From: an uncultured Bacteroidales bacterium
Lineage (GTDB): Bacteria; Bacteroidota; Bacteroidia; Bacteroidales; Porphyromonadaceae
Assembly: GCA_902489445.1 (NCBI GenBank)
Contig: CABTZX010000001.1
Location: forward strand, 1-64,000
Length of the DNA stretch: 64,000 nucleotides
Direction: 5' to 3'
This document shows, piece after piece, positions 24,471-31,695 of the stretch. Positions within the stretch are counted from its first letter, which is position 1. The number at the start of each line of letters is the position of its first letter. Position numbers and translations under genes: made by a program. The notes below the pieces were generated by a model. The model did not search any database. It saw only the letters and a list, made by a program, of their open reading frames with translations, and was not told the origin of the DNA.

Positions 24471-25130
24471 TTATTCGTTGTTTTCGTTATTCTCCACTAA
24501 TCGTTCAATAAAACGTATCTGGTCTGCAAAGTAAACACTTTTCTCCGGATGTTTGGCATTCAGGCTTTTGTAAACGGAAAGAGCTTTGTCGTATCGTCCT
24601 TGCGAAACATATATTTTTGCCAATGTTTCGGTGAAAAGTGGTTCATCCTGTAAAGCGTCATCCCCCTCTTGCGGTACAATTTGTTCTATTTGTATCGATT
24701 CTGTTTCCGGGCGCAAGGAAACGCCTTCTTCTTCGGAAAGACCCGCCATCGCCAAATAATCCGTGTGTACCGTATTGGGGGATAAAGCTGCCTCTTCAGT
24801 TGTTTGACCCGAGGGCTGTGCTTCCAGGAAGCGATCGATATAGGCAAAGGCATCCTCGTCGTCGCATTCTTCGGAGCGAGCCCGCATGGGTAGGGGCATC
24901 TCTTTTTCCGCCATTCCGTAGAGCAGTGCCCGATCCGGAAGGTATAGTGCCCAGCGTTGCAGCTCAGCCGTGTAGCGCACGTCTCGAACCACCGCTAAGT
25001 TATATAGGTATAGAAAAAGTAATGGTGCCGAGTAGGGGAAACGGCTCTTTAGTTGCTCAATTTCGGGCAACGTGGTAGCGGAGAGCGTTTCGGGATGCTC
25101 CAAATATTGGGTTAACTCGTTGAGCGTCAT
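24471..25130 (-). CDS. TPR-containing protein next to secG
   Basis: About 219 aa, probably cytoplasmic as no signal peptide is visible. The one clear repeat is a C-terminal TPR-like pair (TLAKIYVSQGRYDKALSVYKSLNAKHP). The middle is acidic and low in conserved motifs. I chose the ATG at 25130 because it overlaps the lptE stop as TAATG; the longer reading needs a TTG. Its conserved position between lptE and secG suggests an envelope-assembly or export role, but the function is unknown. Confidence 0.8.
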   Translation of the reverse strand: MTLNELTQYLEHPETLSATTLPEIEQLKSRFPYSAPLLFLYLYNLAVVRDVRYTAELQRWALYLPDRALLYGMAEKEMPLPMRARSEECDDEDAFAYIDRFLEAQPSGQTTEEAALSPNTVHTDYLAMAGLSEEEGVSLRPETESIQIEQIVPQEGDDALQDEPLFTETLAKIYVSQGRYDKALSVYKSLNAKHPEKSVYFADQIRFIERLVENNENNE

Positions 25131-25642
25131 TACCAATCCTCCGCCGTTGCATTAAAGATTTGCTTGGTAATATCTTCGGAAAGCTGCCTCAGCAGATCGT
25201 CCTGCACTGCCGAAAAGAGGCTACTGCTATCAAACTCCGTATAGGCGGAAAAGGTTCGGGTAAAACTCTTCTTTGGATTGGCTTTATTCTCAAAATGTAC
25301 CGATACGGTAAGGGTAAAGCGCGTCATGGAAGCAAAAGCATCTTCCTGAACGGCTATAGGTGCCAAATCGTAACCCACAATCTCGCCTTCTAAGGCAAAG
25401 TCGCCATCCGAGCGGATCTCTTCCAAACGGGTCTGGCGCTTGTAGAGTTGCCTGAGTTGTTCCGTAAAGAGCGGAGCCGCAGGCGGGTATACCAGTGCGG
25501 CTCGGTTAACAAAGTCCGCCACCGAGAAGGTTTTCGTTTGATCGTAATCGATCGAAGCGCCTGTAAATCGGTACGAAATGCGGCATCCGGCCGTGGTTAT
25601 TGCCACAAGAGCCGCCAGCGCGATACTACATATCCACCTCAT
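25130..25642 (-). CDS. lptE: LptE-like LPS assembly lipoprotein
   Basis: 170 aa. A signal peptide with a lipobox (TTAGC) gives a lipidated Cys near residue 20, followed by RISYRFTGASIDYDQTKTFSV. That opening is typical of the Bacteroidota LptE family, the lipoprotein plug of the outer membrane LPS translocon LptD. The rest is beta-alpha with a final helix (DLLRQLSEDITKQIFN). It overlaps the sigma-54 activator by about 17 bases and the TPR gene by one. Confidence 0.88.
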   Translation of the reverse strand: MRWICSIALAALVAITTAGCRISYRFTGASIDYDQTKTFSVADFVNRAALVYPPAAPLFTEQLRQLYKRQTRLEEIRSDGDFALEGEIVGYDLAPIAVQEDAFASMTRFTLTVSVHFENKANPKKSFTRTFSAYTEFDSSSLFSAVQDDLLRQLSEDITKQIFNATAEDW

Positions 25643-26891
25643 ACTCTTTAAGTCTGCGTGAGAGAGTTCGGTCCGCTATACCCAATTCCTCGGCAGTTCG
25701 TGCTTTTACGCCTCCGTTCCGCTCCAAAGTACGCATAATCAGTTTGCGCTCAATATCTTCCAAGGTCATTCCCTTAAAGTGATCCAAAATGAACTCCTCG
25801 CTGACTTCTGCCATCTCGGCATCCTCCGGGTGCAGATGTGCCGTTTCGTAGCGCGGAGCCACGGCGGTAATGTCTTGTAGATCGGTGATGCTGTCCGTCA
25901 ACGAAGCGAGCGTATCCACGGGACGGTTCACACCGCTTTCCCCGCCGAGCCCCTTCATATCGTTAACCTGCTTGGTCAGTTCCCCCAATTTGCGCTGCAT
26001 ATCGAATAGTACCGTGTAGAGGATTTCGCGCTCGTTGGCAAAGCTCTGCCCCTCGGTTAAATCGGCACGCCGATAGGGAACGGGATGCAGGTCCCCTACA
26101 GTAGGTTCCAGCGAAAGATATTTCCCGAGCGTTTCGCCGTCAATGCGCCGATCGGCTTCCAATAGGCTCACCCGATCCACTAAATTTCGTAGCTCGCGGA
26201 TATTGCCCGGCCACGGATAACGTTTCAGCATATCAAGCGCATCTTCGGTCGGTTCGATGGGAGGAATGCCGTATTTGGTAGCGTTATCACCGGCAAAACG
26301 GCGGAAGAGCAGCGGAATATCCTCAGCGCGTTCCCTAAGCGAAGGCACTTTTACGGGAACCGTATTTAGGCGATAGTACAGATCTTCGCGAAAGCGTCCT
26401 TTAGCCACCGCCTCCCGTAGCTTAACATTAGTGGCAGCAACGATGCGTACATCTGTTTTGGAGGGCATACTGGCGCCCACCGGTATAAACTCGCCGCTCT
26501 CCAATACGCGTAGTAGACGCGCCTGAGTGGCAAGCGGCAACTCGCCGATCTCATCCAAAAAGATGGTTCCTCCGTTGGCTTCTTCAAAATAACCCTTGCG
26601 ATCCGCAATCGCTCCGGTGAATGCGCCCTTCTTATGCCCGAACAGCTCCGAATCAATGGTTCCTTCCGGAATGGCGCCACAGTTAACTGCGATGTACCGT
26701 CCGTGCTTGCGCCGCGAATAGGCGTGAATGATTTTGGGAAAGAACTCCTTCCCCACGCCGCTTTCGCCCGTTACCAACACGCTCATATCCGTGGGAGCCA
26801 CCTGATAGGCAACGCGAATCGCCTCGTTGAGGCGTAAATCGTTCCCAATAATGCCGAATTGCTGTTTTATCTGCTTTATATCCGCTGTCAT
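25626..26891 (-). CDS. Sigma-54-dependent transcriptional activator
   Basis: About 421 aa. The AAA+ domain has Walker A GESGVGKE near residue 44, the sigma-54-contacting loop GAFTGA near 90, Walker B GGTIFLDEIGELP near 107 and the R-finger region. A Fis-type HTH ends the protein (VKARTAEELGIADRTLSRRLKEY). There is no N-terminal receiver or sensor domain, so it is presumably controlled by level or by partner proteins. I chose the ATG at 26891 (MTADIKQIKQQ); a longer frame uses a TTG. The genes it activates are not apparent; neighbouring lptE and secG are candidates. Confidence 0.92.
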   Translation of the reverse strand: MTADIKQIKQQFGIIGNDLRLNEAIRVAYQVAPTDMSVLVTGESGVGKEFFPKIIHAYSRRKHGRYIAVNCGAIPEGTIDSELFGHKKGAFTGAIADRKGYFEEANGGTIFLDEIGELPLATQARLLRVLESGEFIPVGASMPSKTDVRIVAATNVKLREAVAKGRFREDLYYRLNTVPVKVPSLRERAEDIPLLFRRFAGDNATKYGIPPIEPTEDALDMLKRYPWPGNIRELRNLVDRVSLLEADRRIDGETLGKYLSLEPTVGDLHPVPYRRADLTEGQSFANEREILYTVLFDMQRKLGELTKQVNDMKGLGGESGVNRPVDTLASLTDSITDLQDITAVAPRYETAHLHPEDAEMAEVSEEFILDHFKGMTLEDIERKLIMRTLERNGGVKARTAEELGIADRTLSRRLKEYEVDM

Positions 26892-26898
26892 AACGGTG

Positions 26899-26906
26899 CA
26901 AAGATA
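26899..26906 (-). promoter_or_regulatory. Candidate -7 element very close to the activator ATG
   Basis: TATCTTTG on the minus strand ends 7 bases before the ATG at 26891. If used, the mRNA would be leaderless or nearly so. No -33 element is visible. Confidence 0.35.
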
Positions 26907-26970
26907 CCATTTTTCGCCTATCTTTTTGCGCTTGCACGACAATATGCCGCTTGTGAAACTCTTCTCTTTG

Positions 26971-27120
26971 GGAGTTTATCGGAACTTATCGAAGTCTATC
27001 AGAACAAATCAGATTTTATCAGAACTTATCAGAGTCTATCAGAACAAATCCGAAGAGAGCCGAGCTCCTCCGATAAATTCCGATTGGTTCCGATAAGCTC
27101 CGATGGATTCCGATGAGCAT
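26971..27120. repeat. 10-bp array with inverted halves, 15 units
   Basis: Fifteen 10-bp blocks in register. The first eight read TTATCnGAAC-like; they also form two copies of a 40-bp super-unit (TTATC, TTATC, CTATC, AAATC starts). Two central blocks (CGAAGAGAGC, CGAGCTCCTC) follow, then five blocks in the opposite sense (CCGATAAGTT-like). The two halves can pair with each other. Confidence 0.92.
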
Positions 27121-27130
27121 CCCGCGCGCA

Positions 27131-27372
27131 CCCAAACCCACTTTTGCGCCCAACCCCACGACCCGGCTTTGCCCCGTCTGCGTACCTTCGACCGTATTCC
27201 GACCTTCCAGCCGCGCCACGCCTGCACACTTTTGCGCCCAACCCCACGATCCGGCTTTGCCCCGTCTGCGCACCTTCGCCCGCATTCCGACCCACTAGCC
27301 GCGCCACGCCTGTGCACTTTCGTCCGCATTTCCACGCACGAGCCGCCCCACGTCTGCGCACCCCCATCCTCT
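27131..27372. repeat. 44-bp GC-rich tandem repeats, 5.5 units
   Basis: Alternating CGTCTG and CGCCTG words fall at 27175, 27219, 27263, 27307 and 27351, in exact 44-bp steps, so identical units recur every 88 bp. ACTTTTGCGCCC appears at 27140 and 27228. The plus strand is C-rich. The minus strand shares GGGCnAAGGTGCGC with the 22-bp minisatellite at 54320-54475. Confidence 0.92.
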
Positions 27373-27438
27373 TTTCTACGTACTTTTTCACCCACTTCTA
27401 CGTACTTTTTCACCCGCTTCTACGGACCTGTTCGACAA
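27373..27438. repeat. Three 22-bp units between two repeat blocks
   Basis: CTTCTACGTACTTTTTCACC-type units start at 27373, 27395 and 27417. They continue the phase of the 44-bp block on the left and run into the TTTAAA array on the right. Confidence 0.9.
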
Positions 27439-27519
27439 ATCATTAAAAGGATTTATACAAATCATTTAAAGTATTCGTACAAATCCTTTAAGCGGGTTAT
27501 ATAAATCATTTAAAGAATT
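27438..27519. repeat. Tetrad array (TTTAAA type)
   Basis: Units at 27438-27453, 27460-27475 (AATCATTTAAAGTATT), 27482-27497 (diverged) and 27504-27519, with spacers tataca, cgtaca and tatata. The layout is the same 4 x 16 + 3 x 6 as the TATATA and CTATAG arrays. Related 22-bp blocks continue to about 27591. Confidence 0.88.
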
Positions 27520-27701
27520 TGTACAGAAGGTATAGACAAATGATCGGGTATGTACGTAGAAAAGATTGAGCAAGTAGGTATAAATGATTGAGGACCTTCG
27601 AAGAAAGGGGCGGAAGATACCGAGCAGCGACGCCGATGGGAAGGTATTAGGCACTACACTTTATCGTTGTTTACGGAGAATGTGGGCGGTGTGGCTCGGT
27701 A

Positions 27702-27713
27702 GGGGGGGGGGGG
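27702..27713. repeat. Homopolymer of 12 G
   Basis: An uninterrupted run of twelve G in non-coding DNA. Such tracts slip easily, but no start codon or promoter element is close enough for me to propose phase variation. Confidence 0.8.
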
Positions 27714-27930
27714 CGACAGGGAGGAAGGTGCGTAGCTGAACGAGCGGAAAGTTGGCTTATGCAGCACAACAACCCGGCAGGAGCAAGTGGTGGAGGGGAA
27801 AGTGTGGCGAACCTGCTCGGTAGGAAATGAGCAGCAAATGCGTAAATGTTGTGGGGTAGCTCGGTAAGGATAGGGGAGTGGCAGGGAGGATGGTTCGGAG
27901 CCGCTCGGGAGGGTGGAGCGGTTCGCGGAT

Positions 27931-27965
27931 AAAAATCACCCGAAGGGATAGTTCCGTTCGGGTGA
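27931..27965 (-). terminator. Terminator of the DUF805 gene
   Basis: TCACCCGAA (27936-27944) pairs with TTCGGGTGA (27957-27965). On the minus strand it is followed by TTTTTATCC. It sits 27 bases past the stop codon. Confidence 0.88.
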
Positions 27966-27991
27966 ATATCAAGGAGAGTAGGGTAGAGGGG

Positions 27992-28918
27992 TTACGAATG
28001 CTCCGGAGCGGCTCCGTAGCGATTGTGGCCGAGAGTGCCCTTCTGAATAAGGAACACAAGCAATACGATAGCGCCTGCTACCGGAACTAAGCCGATGAGA
28101 AGCCACCAGCCGGAGCGGTTTGTATCGTGGAGACGACGCACGGCAACCGCCAGCGAGGGCAGCAACAACGCTAAAGATACCAGTGACGATGCAGCATTTA
28201 CACGACTGAAGTAAGGAATGAAATCGGAAATATCATAGGGAGTGATCGCAAATGGCTGCCCACCGGTAGCGAGGCTCAAAGCAATTCCGAGCAAAAAGCT
28301 GAAGAGTACGAAGGACCAGTACTCCACTCTGCCGGCGCGACCGGTAAAGCAAGCATACTTTTTAGCCACGCAATTGAGCGCGTACTCCCACATAAGTTTG
28401 AAGGTTACGGCTGATTTGCTCCCATCCGAATAGGTTCGGCGGGCATTTGCACCGGGTGCCGCTCCGGGTAACGGAGGTAGGGCCACGGGCGGTTTATGCG
28501 GAATGGGCGGCAACCCGTCGGTAACGTTGTTTTGCAAAAGAGCATTTAGTTCGGGGAAAAAACGCACCGGTTCCCACTTGTCCATGCCTTGCGTCCACAC
28601 AAACTCAGCTTTCTGCAGGAGGCTTTTCGGTGCAATTCCGTCATAAAGCGCCAAGTCGCTTTTTTGCTTCAGCTCCCTTTCCAAGGCTTCGTAGGGATGA
28701 ATGGCAAACACCTTGCCCTCTTTCGCTAGATAATATTGACGGTTTGCCTCGCCGGGGTCGTTGAATTCAATAATTCCGTCCGTATAAGGCTTCAGAGCAT
28801 TCTTGTTAATGTCGGTGGAAAAAAGGCAACCCGGCTCAATACCTATGGTTTGGACGCCCTTTGCCGTATAAGGTCCGGAGGTAATTCCGTTCCTATGTAT
28901 ATAGAAAAGTGGCTGCAT
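27992..28918 (-). CDS. GYF-like plus DUF805 membrane protein
   Basis: 308 aa. The N-terminus (LFYIHRNGITSGPYTAKGVQTIGIEPGCLFST) resembles the GYF_2/DUF4339 domain that binds proline-rich or other partner peptides. A similar half-repeat follows at about residues 55-130 with FVWTQGMDKWEPV. After a Pro-rich linker (LPPIPHKPPVALPPLPGAAPG) comes DUF805 (about 180-305) with three to four membrane helices and the hallmark VRRLHDTNRSGWWLLIGLVP. Function is unknown. It lies just downstream of the Skp-like gene (9-base gap), so probably in the same transcript. Confidence 0.85.
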   Translation of the reverse strand: MQPLFYIHRNGITSGPYTAKGVQTIGIEPGCLFSTDINKNALKPYTDGIIEFNDPGEANRQYYLAKEGKVFAIHPYEALERELKQKSDLALYDGIAPKSLLQKAEFVWTQGMDKWEPVRFFPELNALLQNNVTDGLPPIPHKPPVALPPLPGAAPGANARRTYSDGSKSAVTFKLMWEYALNCVAKKYACFTGRAGRVEYWSFVLFSFLLGIALSLATGGQPFAITPYDISDFIPYFSRVNAASSLVSLALLLPSLAVAVRRLHDTNRSGWWLLIGLVPVAGAIVLLVFLIQKGTLGHNRYGAAPEHS

Positions 28919-28927
28919 GGGGATGGA

Positions 28928-29560
28928 TTACTTCTTTGCAGTGTTCTTTTGCGAGGCAGCGTACGCGTCGTTGAGGCGCTTGGTTACTTCCTTAGTAATA
29001 TCCATTTCGGGCTTGCCGTATAGTAAGCCGCTCATTTTTACGTTACAGAGAATGAGATCGTATCCCCACTCCTTGTTCATTTTTTCCACTTCCTGCTGGA
29101 TGGTGTTATAGAGCTTTTCGTTAAGCGATTCCTGCTCTTTGATGTACTGTTCGGAAAGGTTTTGATCCAAAAGCTGTGCATCCTGTTGCATTTTAACGAT
29201 GCGGTTCTGTTCCATCTCGGCTGCGGTTTGGTTTACAAAGCCGCCGCTTTGCAATTTTTGTTGGAATTCTTGCGAAGCCTTTTGGATGGCGTTCACTTTG
29301 CTCTGTAGTTGGTTGCGTCCGGCAATGGAACGTTTTTCCAATTGCGCGTTCATCTCTTTGTACTGCTCGTAGTTGTTTAGTACGGAATCCATCTCAACGA
29401 AGGCGATTTTGAGGGGACGCGCTTCGGCGTTTTGTGCGTTGCCGGCAAGCGCGGCACTATCGGAAGTGGAGGCGGTTGCCGAGCCGTTTTGCTTGTTGGA
29501 TGGGGTGCAGCCTGCAAAGAGGAGGGCTGCCAGCGCGATAAAGGGGATAAACTTTTTCAT
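28928..29560 (-). CDS. OmpH/Skp-like lipoprotein chaperone
   Basis: 210 aa. Lipobox LLFAGC (Cys near residue 18) is followed by a Ser/Ala-rich linker, then the OmpH domain opening IAFVEMDSVLNNYEQYKEM. A long coiled coil covers about residues 75-170 (rich in Gln, Glu and Lys) before the closing beta strands (WGYDLILCNVKMSGLLYG) and DITKEVTKRLNDAY. Skp-type proteins hold unfolded outer membrane proteins in the periplasm. The lipid anchor is unlike E. coli Skp but not rare in Bacteroidota. Confidence 0.88.
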   Translation of the reverse strand: MKKFIPFIALAALLFAGCTPSNKQNGSATASTSDSAALAGNAQNAEARPLKIAFVEMDSVLNNYEQYKEMNAQLEKRSIAGRNQLQSKVNAIQKASQEFQQKLQSGGFVNQTAAEMEQNRIVKMQQDAQLLDQNLSEQYIKEQESLNEKLYNTIQQEVEKMNKEWGYDLILCNVKMSGLLYGKPEMDITKEVTKRLNDAYAASQKNTAKK

Positions 29561-29587
29561 TATAGGTTTAATTCGATTTGTTCCGTG

Positions 29588-29797
29588 TTACTTGTTCTTT
29601 TCAATTAAGTCGGTTAGGTTGGGGCGAAAAGCTGCTTCGTTAAGCTCTTTGTTGGCACAGTGGATGCCGCGTTGGCGCATAGCTTCGCTATCCTCAATAT
29701 GTGTATTGGGGAACTTGCCGTCCTTCTTTAGGATGATTCCGATGGATAGCAAAACCACGGCAATGGCAACCACCAGCAGAGAAATAACAATAATCAT
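29588..29797 (-). CDS. Small conserved single-pass membrane protein
   Basis: 69 aa. One N-terminal membrane helix (IIVISLLVVAIAVVLLSIGII) is followed by KKDGKFPNTHIEDSEAMRQRGIHCA. The pattern KxGKFPxTxxxxxxxMRxxGIxC looks like a short Bacteroidota-conserved family of unknown function that I recognise only by this motif. The ATG at 29797 fits a TACCTTTG promoter 29 bases upstream; longer frames would start upstream of it. Confidence 0.7.
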   Translation of the reverse strand: MIIVISLLVVAIAVVLLSIGIILKKDGKFPNTHIEDSEAMRQRGIHCANKELNEAAFRPNLTDLIEKNK

Positions 29798-29809
29798 TCT
29801 TCTTTTCGC

Positions 29810-29817
29810 TACATTTG
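29810..29817 (+). promoter_or_regulatory. Candidate pepD promoter, face to face with the opposite one
   Basis: TACATTTG on the plus strand, predicting initiation near 29824 and a leader of about 50 bases for pepD. It lies only 8 bases from the oppositely directed element at 29826-29833. Confidence 0.5.
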
Positions 29818-29825
29818 CACTGTTG

Positions 29826-29833
29826 CAAAGGTA
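29826..29833 (-). promoter_or_regulatory. Candidate promoter of the small membrane protein gene
   Basis: TACCTTTG on the minus strand with initiation predicted near 29819. It overlaps the footprint of the pepD promoter, so both could hardly be occupied at once. Confidence 0.5.
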
Positions 29834-29873
29834 GTACATAAGTAGAAATATCAATAATAGAATCAAGAAAAGA

Positions 29874-31334
29874 ATGAAGATCACAGAACTGAAACCGGCA
29901 GGCGTATGGCGTATCTTTGACGAAATAACGCAAGTACCCCGCCCCAGCAAAAAGGAAGAAAAGATCCGCGCATATCTCCGTAAGTTTGCGGAAGATCGTC
30001 ATTTGGACTATGACGAAGACGAAGTGGGTAACATCGTAATTCGCAAGGCTGCCACTAAGGGATACGAAGACCGTAAGACGGTTGTGCTGCAAAGCCATAT
30101 GGATATGGTTTGCGAAAAGAATAGCGGCGTGGATCACGACTTTGAGAAAGACCCGATCAAAACGATTGTAGCGGACGGATGGGTTAAAGCGGACGGCACA
30201 ACATTAGGTGCTGACGATGGCATCGGAGTGGCTTCCGCGTTGGCCGTTTTGGATGATGAAAGCGTGGAACACGGTCCTATCGAATGTCTCTTTACCGTGG
30301 ACGAAGAAACCGGTATGACCGGAGCTTTCGGTATTCAGCCGGGATTTATCAAAGGTGATATCCTTTTGAACCTCGATAGTGAGGACGAAGGCCAGATGTT
30401 TATCGGATGTGCCGGCGGAATGGGCACTACGGGGATTGTGCGCTACGATACCAAAAAGGCAGACGCCAACGCCTTTTTCGCTAAGATCACGGTGAATGGC
30501 CTTAAGGGCGGTCACTCCGGTGGCGAAATACATATCGGATTGGGCAATGCCAACAAGCTGCTGACACGCATTTTGTATACTGTAATGGAACAGATGCCGA
30601 TGAACCTCGTGGCGATTGATGGGGGTAATCTGCACAATGCCATTCCGCGCGAAGCGTATGCCGTAATCGCTGTTCCTGCCGATAAAAAGGAGGCTTTGGC
30701 GGCCATTGTTAATGTGATGCAGAGCAATATGCAGCACGAACTTCGCAAAGTAGATCCCGATGTAAAGGTCACTCTGGAAAGTGAGAACAAAAGCGACAAG
30801 GTAATTGCCGACGATTGCACGAAGCGCTTTGTGCGTATGCTCTACGCAATGCCTCACGGCGTACTGGGTATGAGCCACGACATGGAAGATTTGGTGGAAA
30901 GCTCTACCAACCTCGCCTCCATCAAAATGAAGAAAGCGGGCGAAATAGAGGTAGAAACCAGCCAGCGCAGCTCTTCCGAAACGTTGAAGGAAGATATCGG
31001 CAACATGGTAAAAGCCGTATTCGAACTGGGCGGAGCCAAGGTTGAAGTGCGTGACGGTTATCCCGGTTGGGAGCCGAACCCCGATTCTGAAATATTGAAG
31101 GTGGTGAACCAAGCTTATCGCAAGCTGTTTGGCAAAGATCCGCAGGTATTGGCTATCCACGCCGGACTGGAATGCGGTCTGTTCCTCACCAAGTATCCCA
31201 ATTTGGATATGGTTTCCTTCGGACCCACACTTCGCTACGTGCATTCGCCGCGTGAGTGTTGCGAAATCGAAACCGTTGAGCTCTTTTGGCGTCACTTGGT
31301 AGAAGTACTGAAGAACATTCCCAAGCGCAATTAA
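29874..31334 (+). CDS. pepD: Aminoacyl-histidine dipeptidase (PepD, M20 family)
   Basis: 486 aa, the usual PepD length. Zinc-site motifs are LQSHMDMVCEKN (near residue 78), TLGADDGIGVA (near 117), TVDEETGMTGA (near 147) and LNLDSEDEGQMFIGC (near 168); a C-terminal metal His lies in FGPTLRYVHSPRE. The GGHSGGEIH segment begins the lid domain. It cleaves Xaa-His and many other dipeptides in the cytoplasm, consistent with the peptide-based metabolism suggested by dpp5. It is monocistronic, with a terminator at 31358. Confidence 0.95.
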   Translation: MKITELKPAGVWRIFDEITQVPRPSKKEEKIRAYLRKFAEDRHLDYDEDEVGNIVIRKAATKGYEDRKTVVLQSHMDMVCEKNSGVDHDFEKDPIKTIVADGWVKADGTTLGADDGIGVASALAVLDDESVEHGPIECLFTVDEETGMTGAFGIQPGFIKGDILLNLDSEDEGQMFIGCAGGMGTTGIVRYDTKKADANAFFAKITVNGLKGGHSGGEIHIGLGNANKLLTRILYTVMEQMPMNLVAIDGGNLHNAIPREAYAVIAVPADKKEALAAIVNVMQSNMQHELRKVDPDVKVTLESENKSDKVIADDCTKRFVRMLYAMPHGVLGMSHDMEDLVESSTNLASIKMKKAGEIEVETSQRSSSETLKEDIGNMVKAVFELGGAKVEVRDGYPGWEPNPDSEILKVVNQAYRKLFGKDPQVLAIHAGLECGLFLTKYPNLDMVSFGPTLRYVHSPRECCEIETVELFWRHLVEVLKNIPKRN

Positions 31335-31357
31335 ATAAGATTTTGTCATAATGAAGT

Positions 31358-31395
31358 GAGGGGTTGCTACATCGTGCTGCAGCCCCTCGTGTTTT
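31358..31395 (+). terminator. Terminator of pepD
   Basis: GAGGGGTTGC (31358-31367) pairs over 10 bp with GCAGCCCCTC (31379-31388), then GTGTTTTCC. Confidence 0.75.
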
Positions 31396-31402
31396 CCCCG
31401 CC

Positions 31403-31484
31403 AAACATCTATACCTATTGCTCAATAGGTATAGATGTTTCGGATGAAAGGTATATAGGTTTCGCGCGAAAGGTATATATGTTT
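31403..31484. repeat. Tetrad array 3 (TATATA/TATAGA type)
   Basis: Units at 31403-31418 (AAACATCTATACCTAT), 31425-31440 (ATAGGTATAGATGTTT, the exact reverse complement of the first), 31447-31462 and 31469-31484, with spacers tgctca, cggatg and cgcgcg. Units one and two form a 16-bp inverted pair. Confidence 0.95.
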
Positions 31485-31591
31485 TTTTGTCGTTCGGGGA
31501 TGTGTGTGGATGCGGCAGGGAGTGCGAAGCGGAAAATGCTGTTCTGTTGAAACAAAAATGAGGAAAATACCTAACGATAGGGAACAAACAC

Positions 31592-31622
31592 TTTGTCAAC
31601 TCAATATAAATACCTACTTTTG
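31592..31622 (+). promoter_or_regulatory. Promoter of the rseC-rnf operon
   Basis: TTTG (31592-31595), exactly 19 bases, then TACTTTTG (31615-31622). This matches TTTG-N19-TAnnTTTG. Initiation near 31629 gives a leader of about 65 bases. Confidence 0.78.
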
Positions 31623-31695
31623 CCGAGGATATGGACACTGTGTCCGAGGAAGAAAAGAAAGAGTTTAATACGTGCGGCACAAAGATAAGGACTGT

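Larger units (their letters stand above)
26892..27991. other. Gene-poor repeat island between the activator and the DUF805 gene
   Basis: About 1.1 kb with no credible gene. In order it holds a 10-bp array with inverted halves (26971-27120), 44-bp GC-rich repeats (27131-27372), three 22-bp units (27373-27438), a TTTAAA tetrad array (27438-27519), further degenerate 22-bp units to about 27591, a 12-G tract (27702-27713) and the DUF805-gene terminator. Long ORFs in several frames here are repeat artefacts. Confidence 0.85.
31335..31695. other. Intergenic region pepD-rseC
   Basis: About 360 bases without a gene. It contains the pepD terminator, tetrad array 3 and the promoter of the rseC-rnf operon. 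Confidence 0.85.

Noticed and set aside
27019..27504. Several overlapping ORFs of 60-133 codons rich in Arg, Pro and His
   Set aside because: They are translations of the 44-bp GC-rich repeat in many frames on both strands, with no domain, start signal or codon pattern.
30204..31349. 381-codon minus-strand ORF opposite pepD
   Set aside because: pepD on the plus strand has all catalytic motifs; the antisense frame has none and is a shadow.
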